64,000 bases of DNA from an uncultured Ruminococcus sp. (GCA_910579955.1 CAJTWE010000007.1:50457-114456), one strand, 5' to 3'; shown: positions 7,713 through 16,713, numbered from the stretch's first letter. Numbers and translations are program-made. The notes: a model not told the origin generated them from the letters alone.

Positions 7713-8621
7713 ATGGAAATACGAGTATTACGATATTTTGTCACAGTGGCACGAGAAGAAAACATTACAAGAGCAGCTGAAAAGCTTCATATTACTCAGC
7801 CGACATTATCAAGACAGTTACATCAGCTTGAAGAAGAGCTTGGAAAACAATTGCTGAAACGAGGAAATCATGATGTAAAGCTGACAGCTGATGGAATGCT
7901 GCTGAGAAAACGTGCAGAAGAAATTCTTGATCTTGTAGAAAAGACAGAATCTGAAATGACAGCAGAAAATAATGATATCAGCGGAAATATTTATATTGGT
8001 GCAGGTGAAACGGATGCTATCAGAATTATAGCAAAAATAGTACAAAAAATTCAGAAAGAATATCCTAAAGTTATATTTCATAATATCAGCTGTGATTCAA
8101 TAGATGTAATTGATAAGCTGAACAAAGGTCTGATTGATTTCGGAGTATTATTTGAACCCTCAAATTATACTGATTTTGAACATATAAAATTTCCTGTACA
8201 TGATACATGGGGAGTACTTATGCGAAAGGATAGTCCTCTGGCTGAAAACAAGTATATTACTTCTAAAATGTTAATCGATCTTCCCCTGATTGTATCAAGA
8301 CAAATGATGAGTAAAATTAATTTATCACAATGGCTTGAAATCCCCAAAGAAAATATACATATTTCTTCCACATCTAATCTCATTTTCAATGGTTCTTTAC
8401 TTGTAGACGAGGGCGTGGGCTATGCAATTACACTTGATAAGCTCATTAATTGTACAGGAAACAGTAATCTTTGTTTTCGTCCGTTCTATCCACCAAAACC
8501 TGCACAAATGTATCTTGTATGGAAAAAGTATCAGGTGTTTTCCAAAGCAGCAGAACGTTTTCTGAATGATTTTATAAAAGAATGCGAAACAAAAAATAAT
8601 CACTACAACGATCTGTTATAG
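7713..8621 (+). CDS. LysR-family transcriptional regulator
   Basis: 302 aa from the ATG at 7713 (AGGAGG 6 nt upstream; the longer frame would start inside the promoter). Residues 1-60 are the winged helix-turn-helix (MEIRVLRYFVTVAREENITR, AAEKLHITQPTLSRQLHQLE). Residues about 90-295 form the periplasmic-binding-like effector domain. It is divergent from the operon 7582-4872 across a 130-bp region with a 39-bp palindrome, so it most likely controls that operon and itself. The effector is unknown. Confidence 0.93.
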   Translation: MEIRVLRYFVTVAREENITRAAEKLHITQPTLSRQLHQLEEELGKQLLKRGNHDVKLTADGMLLRKRAEEILDLVEKTESEMTAENNDISGNIYIGAGETDAIRIIAKIVQKIQKEYPKVIFHNISCDSIDVIDKLNKGLIDFGVLFEPSNYTDFEHIKFPVHDTWGVLMRKDSPLAENKYITSKMLIDLPLIVSRQMMSKINLSQWLEIPKENIHISSTSNLIFNGSLLVDEGVGYAITLDKLINCTGNSNLCFRPFYPPKPAQMYLVWKKYQVFSKAAERFLNDFIKECETKNNHYNDLL

Positions 8622-8640
8622 TAATATAAAGGCATAAAAA

Positions 8641-8673
8641 AGTCTACAAACAGCGCAAAACTGCTTGTAGACT
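8641..8673. terminator. Intrinsic terminator between lysR and tRNA-Ser
   Basis: Arms AGTCTACAAACAG and its near-complement match at 12 of 13 positions with a 7-nt loop. A/T runs on the left serve minus-strand transcripts from the tRNA gene. The plus side is weaker. Confidence 0.7.
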
Positions 8674-8681
8674 GAGCTTTC

Positions 8682-8772
8682 TGGCGGAGTGGGTGGGATT
8701 TGAACCCACGGTACCGGTAAAGGTACAAACGATTTCGAGTCGTTCTCGTTATGACCACTTCGATACCACTCC
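8682..8772 (-). tRNA. tRNA-Ser (anticodon CGA)
   Basis: Cloverleaf drawn by hand on the minus strand: acceptor GGAGTGG / CCACTCC, anticodon stem AACGA / TCGTT with loop CTCGAAA (anticodon CGA, reads UCG), a long variable arm (GTACC...GGTACC) typical of class II serine tRNA, T-arm GTGGG TTCAAAT CCCAC. Discriminator G is followed by an encoded CCA (8682-8684). Confidence 0.97.
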
Positions 8773-8802
8773 GTGTTATATCTGCAATACTATAACCATT
8801 TT

Positions 8803-8831
8803 ATTATAGCATAGTTTTTTTTCATTTGCAA
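8803..8831 (-). promoter_or_regulatory. Promoter of tRNA-Ser
   Basis: Minus strand TTGCAA (8826-8831), 17-bp spacer, TATAAT (8803-8808), ending about 30 bp before the tRNA 5' end. Confidence 0.75.
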
Positions 8832-8939
8832 GTACAAGAAATATTTTTGTTGATTAAAGATGAATTAAATCACTACAATATGCACATTTTATAAAAGATG
8901 CTGATTTTATAGCAATTAATTTCTTTTAATAAAAAATGA

Positions 8940-8968
8940 TTGACAGATTTCCAAAAATGTACTAAAAT
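8940..8968 (+). promoter_or_regulatory. Promoter of the Asn/Asp/Tyr-rich membrane protein gene
   Basis: TTGACA (8940-8945), 17-bp spacer, TAAAAT (8963-8968), 44 bp before the chosen ATG. Confidence 0.7.
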
Positions 8969-9011
8969 AATTATGATAAGTAGAATTAAAAAGCGAGGGC
9001 AAGTTTTTTAT

Positions 9012-9488
9012 ATGAAAAAAAATAAATTGGGAATAACTGATTCAACAAAGCTTACTATGATATTTTGCGGATGTATTGTTGTATTCTCGGCAATACTTCT
9101 TATATTTCTTATGTTTTTTCCATTAAAGATGGAAAACCCTTCCAATGGTATAAATGAAAAATTAATAGCTTCTGCAAACACAACAACAAACACATCAATG
9201 TCTGATACATCATCCGTTACTACAACATATATTAATACAAGACTTACTACAGACAAAAACCGTACTCATACCACAACATTTGCAGAAACTGAAAATGACT
9301 ACGAGAATGACTACAACGATTATAGTTATAATGACTATGATTATGGCTATAATGATAATGATTATAATTACGACTATGGATATGGTAACACAGATGCACC
9401 TATTTACACACAAGCCCCTGTCCCAGACCCTGAGCCTCCTGTAATTGACCCAGATCCGATCGTTCCAGAGGTATCAGATATTCAATAA
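9012..9488 (+). CDS. Membrane-anchored protein with Asn/Asp/Tyr-rich low-complexity tail
   Basis: 158 aa from ATG 9012. The ribosome site GCGAGGG is about 13 nt away, which is weak. The longer frame starts inside the promoter. One membrane segment (about residues 15-38, IFCGCIVVFSAILLIFLMFF) is followed by a Thr/Ser-rich stretch, then about 38 residues made almost only of N, D, Y, G and E, then a Pro/Asp-rich end (PVPDPEPPVIDPDPIVPEV). The exposed tail is acidic and aromatic. No family recognised. It is monocistronic, ending before the riboswitch of the P-type ATPase. A surface or cell-wall-spanning role is only a guess. Confidence 0.75.
   Translation: MKKNKLGITDSTKLTMIFCGCIVVFSAILLIFLMFFPLKMENPSNGINEKLIASANTTTNTSMSDTSSVTTTYINTRLTTDKNRTHTTTFAETENDYENDYNDYSYNDYDYGYNDNDYNYDYGYGNTDAPIYTQAPVPDPEPPVIDPDPIVPEVSDIQ
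9294..9393 (+). repeat. Imperfect GAYTAY-type codon repeat in a coding region
   Basis: About 100 bp of degenerate repeats of AAT-GAC/GAT-TAC/TAT codons giving NDY, NDY, YDYGY and DNDYNY units. Codon wobble differs between units, so it is kept at the protein level and is not recent slippage. Confidence 0.7.
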
Positions 9489-9530
9489 AATAACAAAACA
9501 ATAAGATATTTTGTAAGAATAACTTTTAAA

Positions 9531-9624
9531 AGTAAAAGAGAGTAGCTGACGAACAAATGTTCGTTTATGCGGCGTCAGTACGGTTAAATATTAACCCGCT
9601 TCATATGTAAACAGCGAGACTTTT
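9531..9624 (+). promoter_or_regulatory. yybP-ykoY (Mn2+) riboswitch
   Basis: The leader of the P-type ATPase contains the yybP-ykoY hallmarks in order: AGAGAGTAGC at 9537-9546, a GAACAAATGTTC hairpin, a GCGTCAGTACGG segment, and CAGCGAGAC at 9612-9620, whose continuation CTTTT can pair back with AAAAG at the 5' side (P1). This aptamer senses Mn2+ and typically controls metal exporters, matching the downstream gene. Confidence 0.85.
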
Positions 9625-9668
9625 ATGAAATCACATACGTGTTTTTGTATGATTTCATAAAAGTCTCG
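9615..9668 (+). terminator. Riboswitch expression-platform hairpin
   Basis: Near-perfect long inverted repeat (CGAGACTTTTATGAAATCA with its complement, then TAC) that reuses the aptamer's P1 3' strand. It is therefore mutually exclusive with the ligand-bound fold, as expected for an expression platform. No clean U-run follows (TATTTATATATA), so its efficiency as a terminator is uncertain. Confidence 0.6.
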
Positions 9669-9707
9669 TATTTATATATATAAATAAAAAAAGAGGAGTA
9701 AAATTTC

Positions 9708-12320
9708 ATGAGCACAAAAAAACACTATAATCAACCCCCTGAAGAACTGTATTTTGAGCTTTGTTCAAAAGAAAATGGACTAAGTGAAGCTCAGATTCTT
9801 GAGAATCGTAAAAAATATGGTGAAAACAAGTTAAATGAAAAAAAGAAAAAATCTGGATTTGTTATCTTTTTGGAGCAATTTAAGGATTTTCTTGTTATCA
9901 TTTTGATTATTGCAGCAATAATTTCCGCAATAACTGGTGATATTGAAAGTACAATAGTTATCCTTGTTGTTATTTCCATGAATGCCATACTTGGTACAGT
10001 TCAAACTATTAAATCGGAGAAATCTCTTGATAACCTGAAAAAGCTTTCTGCACCTGAGGCAAAGGTATTAAGAGATGGAATAAGCTGTCTTATACCGTCT
10101 GAAGAGATTGTTGTAGGAGATATCCTTTTACTTGAAGCAGGGGACAGAATACCTGCTGATGGACGTCTTGTTGAATGCGCCTCTCTACAGACAAATGAAA
10201 GTGCACTGACAGGAGAAAGTACAAATATAGATAAAAGTATGGAACCAATTACAGGGGAGGTCCCTCTGGGTGATAGACACACAATGGTGTATTCAGGCAG
10301 CTTTGTTACCTATGGAAGAGGCAAATGCATTGTTACTGATATTGGTATGAATACGGAAGTTGGAAAGATAGCAGCCTTGATTGAAAGTGCAGAGGAGAGA
10401 AAAACTCCACTACAAAGAACACTTGATAATTTTGGAAAAAAGCTTTCTTTTGCTATTCTTATAATATGTGCATTGGTATTCGGTTTACAACTTTGGAGAG
10501 CTGACAGTATAGGATTTGACAGTGTTATGAATTCGCTTATGTTTGCAATTGCACTTGCTGTTGCAGCTATTCCTGAAGCCCTCAGCTCCATTGTTACAAT
10601 AGTTCTATCTTTTGGAACACAGAAAATGTCTAAGGAAAACGCAATTATGCGCAAACTACAGGCAGTAGAAGGACTTGGTTCTGTGTCAATCATCTGTTCT
10701 GATAAGACAGGTACACTTACACAAAATAAAATGACTGTACGCAAGATAGTATCTCAGGGACATATGATAGATATAAAAGATGTGAACGTGCAGCAGTCTG
10801 ATGAAAAGGCTCTCTTAGTAGCTGCTGTTCTTTGTAATGACTCTTCTGTAAAAAACAATACAGAAATAGGAGATCCAACAGAAACTGCACTTATACATTT
10901 TGCCCACAGTTCAGGTCTAGACGATACGGAAATACGTTCGTGTTTTAAACGTATAAGCGAGATACCGTTTGATTCTGATAGGAAACTAATGTCAACTCTG
11001 AATATTATAGATGGAAAGCATATTATGTTCACAAAGGGGGCAACTGACGTACTTTGTGAAAGAATGAACATCACTAGCTCACAAAAGCAGCAGATCAAAG
11101 AGCAAACAGAAGAACTTTCAAAACAAGGACTCAGACTACTTTGTTTTGCATGTAAAGAGTTTGAAGGTAACGAATTATGCACTGATGATGAGTACGGACT
11201 GGATTATATGGGTCTTATTGCAATGATGGATCCTCCACGAAAGGAATCAAAGCAAGCTGTTTCAGAATGCAAAAGCGCAGGCATTAAGCCAATTATGATA
11301 ACAGGTGATCATATTGTTACAGCATCTGCTATTGCAAAGGAAATAGGTATCTTAGAGAGTGCATATGAAGCTGTAGAGGGAGCAGTTCTTGACAAAATAT
11401 CAGACGAAGAAATGATCGAATTTGTAAAGGACAAGTCAGTATATGCACGAGTTACACCGGAACACAAAATCCGTATAGTAAAAGCATGGCAGCAGAGAGA
11501 ATGCATTGTCGCAATGACAGGTGACGGTGTAAATGATGCGCCAGCACTTAAACAAGCCGATGTTGGCATTGCAATGGGCATTACAGGTACAGAAGTTTCA
11601 AAAGATGCAGCTGCAATGATTCTTGCCGATGATAATTTCGCAACTATTGTAAAAGCTGTTAAAAACGGCAGAAACATTTATGACAACATAAAACGTTCAA
11701 TTCTGTTTCTTCTGTCCGGAAACCTTGCTGGAATACTTGTAGTTCTTATATGTTCACTTGCGGGATTTGCACAGCCATTTGCACCAATACACCTATTATT
11801 TATAAATCTTCTTACAGATTCACTTCCTGCAATAGCTTTGGGTCTTGAGCCTCATTCTGATGAAGTAATGAATAGAAAACCACGATCTTCTAAAGAATCT
11901 ATACTAACAAAAGATTTCCTTAGTCAGATTGGAGTATCCGGCATATGCATCGCACTTGCGTCACTGGCAGCATATATGATAGGCTGGTTCTACTACGGAT
12001 CATCTGGTCTTGCAATGTCACTTGCATTTGCAGTACTTTGTATGTCAAGACTCTGGCATGGTTTCAGCTGCAAATCAGAAAAGCCTGTTATCTTTACAAA
12101 GAAGATGTTCAATAATCCTGCTGCACTTATAGCATTTATTATGGGAATGATAATTGTAAATGTCGTTCTATTTATACCAGCCTGTCATGGTATTTTTAAA
12201 ATAGACTCTGCTATTACAATCGGAATCATTGGAATTGCACACGCTCTTAGTTTTGGTTCAATGCTACTTGTGCAGTGCATTAAAGGCATCATATCCGCTA
12301 TAAAAACAAACAAAAAATAA
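9708..12320 (+). CDS. Cation-transporting P-type ATPase (P2A type), probable Mn2+/Ca2+ exporter
   Basis: 870 aa. An N-terminal cation ATPase domain, actuator motif TGES, phosphorylation motif ICSDKTGTLTQNK (Asp332), hinge motif TGDGVNDAPALKQADVGIAMG and about ten membrane helices are all present. The M4 ion-binding motif reads PEALSS in place of the PEGLP of sarcoplasmic calcium pumps, a variant I associate with bacterial P2A pumps under yybP-ykoY control. GAGGAG lies before the ATG. It pumps divalent cations out of the cytoplasm. The Mn2+ riboswitch upstream makes Mn2+ the likelier physiological substrate (inference). Confidence 0.92.
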   Translation: MSTKKHYNQPPEELYFELCSKENGLSEAQILENRKKYGENKLNEKKKKSGFVIFLEQFKDFLVIILIIAAIISAITGDIESTIVILVVISMNAILGTVQTIKSEKSLDNLKKLSAPEAKVLRDGISCLIPSEEIVVGDILLLEAGDRIPADGRLVECASLQTNESALTGESTNIDKSMEPITGEVPLGDRHTMVYSGSFVTYGRGKCIVTDIGMNTEVGKIAALIESAEERKTPLQRTLDNFGKKLSFAILIICALVFGLQLWRADSIGFDSVMNSLMFAIALAVAAIPEALSSIVTIVLSFGTQKMSKENAIMRKLQAVEGLGSVSIICSDKTGTLTQNKMTVRKIVSQGHMIDIKDVNVQQSDEKALLVAAVLCNDSSVKNNTEIGDPTETALIHFAHSSGLDDTEIRSCFKRISEIPFDSDRKLMSTLNIIDGKHIMFTKGATDVLCERMNITSSQKQQIKEQTEELSKQGLRLLCFACKEFEGNELCTDDEYGLDYMGLIAMMDPPRKESKQAVSECKSAGIKPIMITGDHIVTASAIAKEIGILESAYEAVEGAVLDKISDEEMIEFVKDKSVYARVTPEHKIRIVKAWQQRECIVAMTGDGVNDAPALKQADVGIAMGITGTEVSKDAAAMILADDNFATIVKAVKNGRNIYDNIKRSILFLLSGNLAGILVVLICSLAGFAQPFAPIHLLFINLLTDSLPAIALGLEPHSDEVMNRKPRSSKESILTKDFLSQIGVSGICIALASLAAYMIGWFYYGSSGLAMSLAFAVLCMSRLWHGFSCKSEKPVIFTKKMFNNPAALIAFIMGMIIVNVVLFIPACHGIFKIDSAITIGIIGIAHALSFGSMLLVQCIKGIISAIKTNKK

Positions 12321-12325
12321 ATATA

Positions 12326-12370
12326 AAACAAAGCTCTCTGAATCTATAAATGAAACAGAGAGCTTTGTTT
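12326..12370. terminator. Bidirectional intrinsic terminator
   Basis: Perfect 15-bp arms (AAACAAAGCTCTCTG and complement, 12326-12340 / 12356-12370) between the converging ATPase and pyridoxal kinase genes. Confidence 0.85.
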
Positions 12371-12383
12371 ATGGTATAATAAA

Positions 12384-13211
12384 TTACTCGGTAAGCATTC
12401 CAAGACATTTTTCAAATGATACTCCGTACCAGTATTTATCTATGTCTGGAAGTGTAGCTTCAATAGACTTTGCAGTAAATGCAACTGCTGTATCAAGTGC
12501 TTCCTGCAAAGAATTACCCTTTACAAAAGATCCGGACAAAGCACTTGAGAAAATGTCTCCCGTACCATGAGGAGTACAATCAATGTGTGGACGAAAAGAA
12601 CTGCTGAAAGTAGAAGTTCTGCTGTCGAAAGCAACCGCTCCATGCATTCCGTCACCATAGCACACACCTGTAATAATGGCAACAGGACATCCAAGATCTG
12701 TTAGCCTGCGAAGCATTTCTTTTATGTATTCTTCATCATACGTTTCTGTATAAGGAACATCAAGAAGAAATGACACTTCAGTCATATTAGGAACTATAAC
12801 GTCTGCTTTACTGCAAAGTTTCTTCATCTCAACTGCAAATTCATGCGTAAAGCCTGCATACATCTTTCCAGCATCGCCCATAACTGGATCTACTATTATA
12901 GATGTATCACTATTTTTGAATGTATCAAAGAAATCTGTTACTATTTTTACTTGTTCAATAGAGCCCAGATAACCCGTATATATACCGTCAAAATGCAGCT
13001 CCAGATCCTTCCAATGATTTGCAATTGGAGAAATATCATCTGTTAGATCACGGAAAGTATAGCCCGTAAAACCGCCTGTATGGGTTGAAAGTACAGCGGT
13101 AGGAATAACTGCTGTTTCAAGGCCCATTGCAGATAGAATAGGAAGAGCTACAGTTAGAGAACATTTTCCAAAGCAGGAAATATCCTGTATAGTTACAATT
13201 CTTTTAAGCAT
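12384..13211 (-). CDS. pdxY: Pyridoxamine/pyridoxal kinase
   Basis: 275 aa from ATG 13211. GGAGG lies 8 nt upstream, and an ATG at 13226 is part of that ribosome site. Ribokinase-superfamily fold. The TIQDISCFGKCSLTVALPIL opening and TAVLSTHTGGF segment bind pyridoxal, and the ATP-site motif TPHGTGDIFSSALSGS carries the catalytic Asp. It phosphorylates pyridoxal to pyridoxal 5'-phosphate in vitamin B6 salvage. It follows ispE by 14 bp, and the PLP-dependent aminotransferase lies two genes upstream in the same run. Confidence 0.9.
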   Translation of the reverse strand: MLKRIVTIQDISCFGKCSLTVALPILSAMGLETAVIPTAVLSTHTGGFTGYTFRDLTDDISPIANHWKDLELHFDGIYTGYLGSIEQVKIVTDFFDTFKNSDTSIIVDPVMGDAGKMYAGFTHEFAVEMKKLCSKADVIVPNMTEVSFLLDVPYTETYDEEYIKEMLRRLTDLGCPVAIITGVCYGDGMHGAVAFDSRTSTFSSSFRPHIDCTPHGTGDIFSSALSGSFVKGNSLQEALDTAVAFTAKSIEATLPDIDKYWYGVSFEKCLGMLTE

Positions 13212-13225
13212 AGAAGAATCCTCCA

Positions 13226-14098
13226 TTATTTATATAATCTGTTTTTACCAGTAGTTGTACATAAGGCTGCAAAAGGATATTTGCGAGAAAGAACACTTCT
13301 GCACTTCCTTGCCATATCATAATGCCTAAAAATTCCAAATACAGATGAACCGCTTCCGCTCATGCAGGTAAAATCAGCACCATTTTTTATCATTATCTTT
13401 TTTATATCGGTAACATCTTCCAATTCTGTTACAGCTTCAAATATATTGCCGCAGTAACGCCACAAATTGTTCGGATTATCACCTGATTTTATAGCCTGTC
13501 GCAGAGCTTGCGTATCTGGATGAACTGGATCTATGAGAGCGTCTATTCTCCTGTATGCCTCTGGTGTAGATATACCGCCCTTACCCTTTGCAGAAACAAT
13601 ACATAATCCACGCAAAGAAGGCAATATCTCAAGCTTTTCACCAATTCCCTCAGCATATGCAGTTCCACCATATATGAAAAACGGAACATCCGCACCAAGA
13701 CTAGCACCTATTGATACAAGTTCAGACGATGAAAGCATATTACCAGAAAGTGCATTCATACCGCTTAAAACAGCTGCTGCATCCGAACTTCCTCCGCCCA
13801 TTCCTGCCTGAGAAGGTATCCTCTTTTTAATATAAATTGCTATACCTTCACCAAATCCAGTCTTTTCAGTAAATGCTCTGGCCGCCTTGTAGGCAAGATT
13901 TTTTTCATTGCATGGCAGCCAATGTGCATCAGAAGAAAGCTTTATTCCTTTTTCTTCAGTGAGGTCAATAGTAATCTTATCATAAATTGAGATAGTCTGA
14001 AATACAGTTTCTATGAGATGATAACCATCCTCACGTTTGCCAGTCACATCAAGGGCAAGATTCACCTTGGCAGGTGCAATTACAACAACGTGCTTCAT
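13226..14098 (-). CDS. ispE: 4-diphosphocytidyl-2-C-methyl-D-erythritol kinase
   Basis: 290 aa, full length. GHMP kinase fold: N-terminal APAKVNLALDVTGKREDGYH (substrate Lys and Asp), ATP loop PSQAGMGGGSSDAAAVL, and C-terminal MSGSGSSVFG motif. It catalyses ATP-dependent phosphorylation at the 2-hydroxyl in the MEP isoprenoid pathway. Its start overlaps the aminotransferase stop by 4 bp, so the two are translationally coupled. No other MEP gene is in the window. Confidence 0.96.
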   Translation of the reverse strand: MKHVVVIAPAKVNLALDVTGKREDGYHLIETVFQTISIYDKITIDLTEEKGIKLSSDAHWLPCNEKNLAYKAARAFTEKTGFGEGIAIYIKKRIPSQAGMGGGSSDAAAVLSGMNALSGNMLSSSELVSIGASLGADVPFFIYGGTAYAEGIGEKLEILPSLRGLCIVSAKGKGGISTPEAYRRIDALIDPVHPDTQALRQAIKSGDNPNNLWRYCGNIFEAVTELEDVTDIKKIMIKNGADFTCMSGSGSSVFGIFRHYDMARKCRSVLSRKYPFAALCTTTGKNRLYK

Positions 14099-15285
14099 AT
14101 CTCACCTTTACCAGATGCAGTATGATTTTTTACAAAATCTTCTATGCATTCAAGAGCCTTCATAAGGTGTTTGAGTGAGTAAGCATAAGATACACGAATG
14201 AAGCCTTCTCCGCTTTCTCCAAATGCATTTCCCGGTACAACTGCAACCTTTTTCTCTTCCAGAAGTTTTGAACAGAATTCCTCACTTGTCATGCCTGTGC
14301 TTTTTACGCAGGGAAATACATAGAATGCGCCCTCTGGTTCAAAACAGGTGAGACCTATACGATTAAAGCCGTCAACAAGGATACGTCTGCGGACATTGTA
14401 TTCCTCAACCATCTTGTCGACTTCTTTATCACAATCTTTAAGAGCAACTATAGCAGCGTACTGACTCATAGTAGGAGCACACATAATTGCATACTGATGA
14501 ATTTTAAGCATTTGTGAAGCTAGTGGCTTAGGTGCGCAAAGATAGCCCAATCTCCAACCTGTCATTGCAAATGCCTTTGAAAATCCGCTTACGTAAATAG
14601 TACGCTCATGCATTCCGGGAATCTCTGCTACAGAACAGTGCTTTCTGCCGTATGTAAGTTCAGAGTATATTTCGTCTGAAAGAACCAAAATATCTGTACC
14701 CCTCAGAACCTCTGCAATAGATTCAAGGTCTTCACGTGTCATAATTGCACCTGTAGGATTATTAGGGTAGGGGAGTATAAGCAGTTTTGTTTTATCAGTA
14801 ATATGACTTCTCAGCTCATCAGCTGTTAGCTTAAATCTGTTCTCTTCCTTTGTTGGTATCGGAACAGCTACACCATGCATAAGCTCTACGATTGGCTTAT
14901 AGCATACAAATGACGGCTCTACGATAAGCACCTCATCACCGGGATTCACCACTGCACGTATAGCAAGGTCAATAGCCTCAGAACCACCTACAGTTACTAT
15001 AACTTCACCAACAGGATCGTATTTTAAATTATACTTGCGTTCCAGATAATCTGAAATATTTTCTCTTAGCTCTGCAAGACCCTGATTAGAGCTATATATC
15101 ATACGCTTTCTTTCAAGCACATCAAGCGCTTTTTTTCGAATTAGCCATGGTGTCTGAAAGTCCGGTTCACCAACACCCAAACTTATAACACCCTCCATAT
15201 TAGCAGCCAAATCAAAGAATTTTCTTATACCTGACGGTTTCATATCCTTGACTTTATCAGAAAGAATACTATCATAATTCATCAC
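14095..15285 (-). CDS. PLP-dependent aminotransferase, class I/II
   Basis: 396 aa counting from GTG (15285). AAAGGAGG lies 9 nt before this GTG and 12 nt before the adjacent ATG, and either could be used. Fold type I aminotransferase: ISLGVGEPDFQTP substrate loop, YPNNPTGA, LSDEIYSEL (PLP Asp) and SGFSKAFAMTGWRLGY with the Schiff-base lysine. It most resembles aromatic/aspartate aminotransferases of the PatA type. It is downstream of an Lrp/AsnC regulator, a frequent pairing that suggests amino-acid-responsive control. Confidence 0.92.
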   Translation of the reverse strand: MMNYDSILSDKVKDMKPSGIRKFFDLAANMEGVISLGVGEPDFQTPWLIRKKALDVLERKRMIYSSNQGLAELRENISDYLERKYNLKYDPVGEVIVTVGGSEAIDLAIRAVVNPGDEVLIVEPSFVCYKPIVELMHGVAVPIPTKEENRFKLTADELRSHITDKTKLLILPYPNNPTGAIMTREDLESIAEVLRGTDILVLSDEIYSELTYGRKHCSVAEIPGMHERTIYVSGFSKAFAMTGWRLGYLCAPKPLASQMLKIHQYAIMCAPTMSQYAAIVALKDCDKEVDKMVEEYNVRRRILVDGFNRIGLTCFEPEGAFYVFPCVKSTGMTSEEFCSKLLEEKKVAVVPGNAFGESGEGFIRVSYAYSLKHLMKALECIEDFVKNHTASGKGEI

Positions 15286-15367
15286 GTCAAATGTCCTCCT
15301 TTCAATATGCGCAGCACTAACTGCACATTCTGCCGAAACTTACGATAAAACTACGCAACTCTAATAC

Positions 15368-15850
15368 TTACGGCAGGAAAAAGTTTCTCTCATCCTTTTC
15401 TTCGTTCTCAATGCAGATACCTTTTTCTTTATATGTTTTCAGTATGAAATAAGTTGCCGTTGAGATAACGCCGCTGAGTGGGGCAAGTCTCTGAGCTACA
15501 AACATAGCAATATCCTTTACATTATCACCTTTTACTGTTACCGCCAGATCATATGCACCTGCCATAAGAGAAAGACTTTCAACCTCCTCATACGCTGTAA
15601 TCGTCTTAGCGATCTCTTCAAATCCGCAGTCTTTCTGAGGTGTTACACGAAGCTCGATTATAGCAGTTACCTTTTCTTCCTCGATCTTTTCCTCATTTAC
15701 AATTGCGCTGTAACCCATGATTACGCCCTGCTTCTCAAGGCTCTGTATTTCCGCCGCTACTGTCTCAGCTGTTACGCCCAGCATTACTGCAAGCTGTTCG
15801 TTTGAAAGACGTGCGTTCTGTTTAAGCAAAGATATAAGCTTATTTCTCAT
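15368..15850 (-). CDS. Lrp/AsnC-family transcriptional regulator
   Basis: 160 aa. N-terminal helix-turn-helix (about 1-60: LLKQNARLSNEQLAVMLGVT then IQSLEKQGVIMGY) and C-terminal RAM effector-binding domain (about 70-145, VTAIIELRVTP, LMAGAYDLAVTVKGD). Ribosome site AAGGAAG. It precedes the aminotransferase by 82 bp in the same direction, so it probably regulates it in response to an amino acid. Confidence 0.93.
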   Translation of the reverse strand: MRNKLISLLKQNARLSNEQLAVMLGVTAETVAAEIQSLEKQGVIMGYSAIVNEEKIEEEKVTAIIELRVTPQKDCGFEEIAKTITAYEEVESLSLMAGAYDLAVTVKGDNVKDIAMFVAQRLAPLSGVISTATYFILKTYKEKGICIENEEKDERNFFLP

Positions 15851-15867
15851 TTAAGATCTTCCTTTCA

Positions 15868-16713
15868 TCAAACAATTTTTATATAAATCGGCTCACGTTC
15901 ACTGAAATAACAAAGGTAGGGGAATCCCGCTTCTGAAGCCATCTTAACGCCATCTGCTACACCTTTACCTACATCATCTGCACAATGTGCATCTGAACCG
16001 ATCGTTACCATTTCGCCGCCGTATTCACGGTAAATTTTCAGCACCTCAAGAGTTGGGAACATCTTGCCGTATTTCTGTCTGAGACCTGATGTGTTTATCT
16101 CAATACCGCAGCCATGCTGTGCAAGAGCTTTCAGACATTCACGTATTTGTTCCTCATAATTTTCAATATGCGCATCCAGCCCATGTTCACCTTCAATATA
16201 GCGAAGAGGATAAGTGATATGACCCAGCACATCAAATTTTCCCCACTCACATATTTTCAGCAGTTCCTTAAAATACTGTTCCATAAGAGCATCTATATTT
16301 TCATTGCTGTAATCAAGATAATAGAAATCCTCCTTGCCTATAAGCTCATGCAATGAAGCGATAACGTAATCAAGGCGTGCATCATGCATAATAGCCTCTG
16401 CAAGACCAAAATCCAGATGCGGCTGTCCAAGTTCAATACCGCTTATGATGTGTATACGTGAACCATAGGTATCTCTTACAGAACAATTCTGCTTCATAGA
16501 CTTTTCCATGATATCACAATAGCTGTATATCTCATCATCATTACGTGGAACATTTCCGTAATGAGCCTGCGAGAACCATCTATTAAGTTCAATGTGTTCA
16601 GTTATTGCAAGTGCATTAAGGCCCCTAGAAATAGCACTTCTGCAAAGCCCTCCAGCTGTTCCAGAACCGTCAGGTGATATACCTGTATGTGTATGACAAT
16701 CTACTCCTAACAT
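15868..16713 (-). CDS. PHP-domain histidinol-phosphatase-like phosphoesterase
   Basis: 281 aa from ATG 16713 (AAAGGAG 6 nt upstream; the upstream TTG is rejected). PHP metal motifs are present: DCHTHTGISPDG, ITEHIE, GIELGQPH, LGHITYP and the final SDAHCADDVG. These bind a trinuclear metal centre. It is closest to HisK-type histidinol-phosphate phosphatases, but with no histidine genes nearby the substrate is uncertain. An extended -10 (TGCTATAAT on the minus strand near 16760) may serve it. Confidence 0.85.
   Translation of the reverse strand: MLGVDCHTHTGISPDGSGTAGGLCRSAISRGLNALAITEHIELNRWFSQAHYGNVPRNDDEIYSYCDIMEKSMKQNCSVRDTYGSRIHIISGIELGQPHLDFGLAEAIMHDARLDYVIASLHELIGKEDFYYLDYSNENIDALMEQYFKELLKICEWGKFDVLGHITYPLRYIEGEHGLDAHIENYEEQIRECLKALAQHGCGIEINTSGLRQKYGKMFPTLEVLKIYREYGGEMVTIGSDAHCADDVGKGVADGVKMASEAGFPYLCYFSEREPIYIKIV

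Noticed and set aside
8682..8772. tRNA-Ser as an integration site for a mobile element
   Set aside because: No integrase, no repeated 3' tRNA fragment and no compositional change were seen nearby.
9615..9668. Long inverted repeat as a transposon end or MITE
   Set aside because: It lies within a metal riboswitch leader, shares the aptamer's P1 strand, and has no partner repeat or target duplication.
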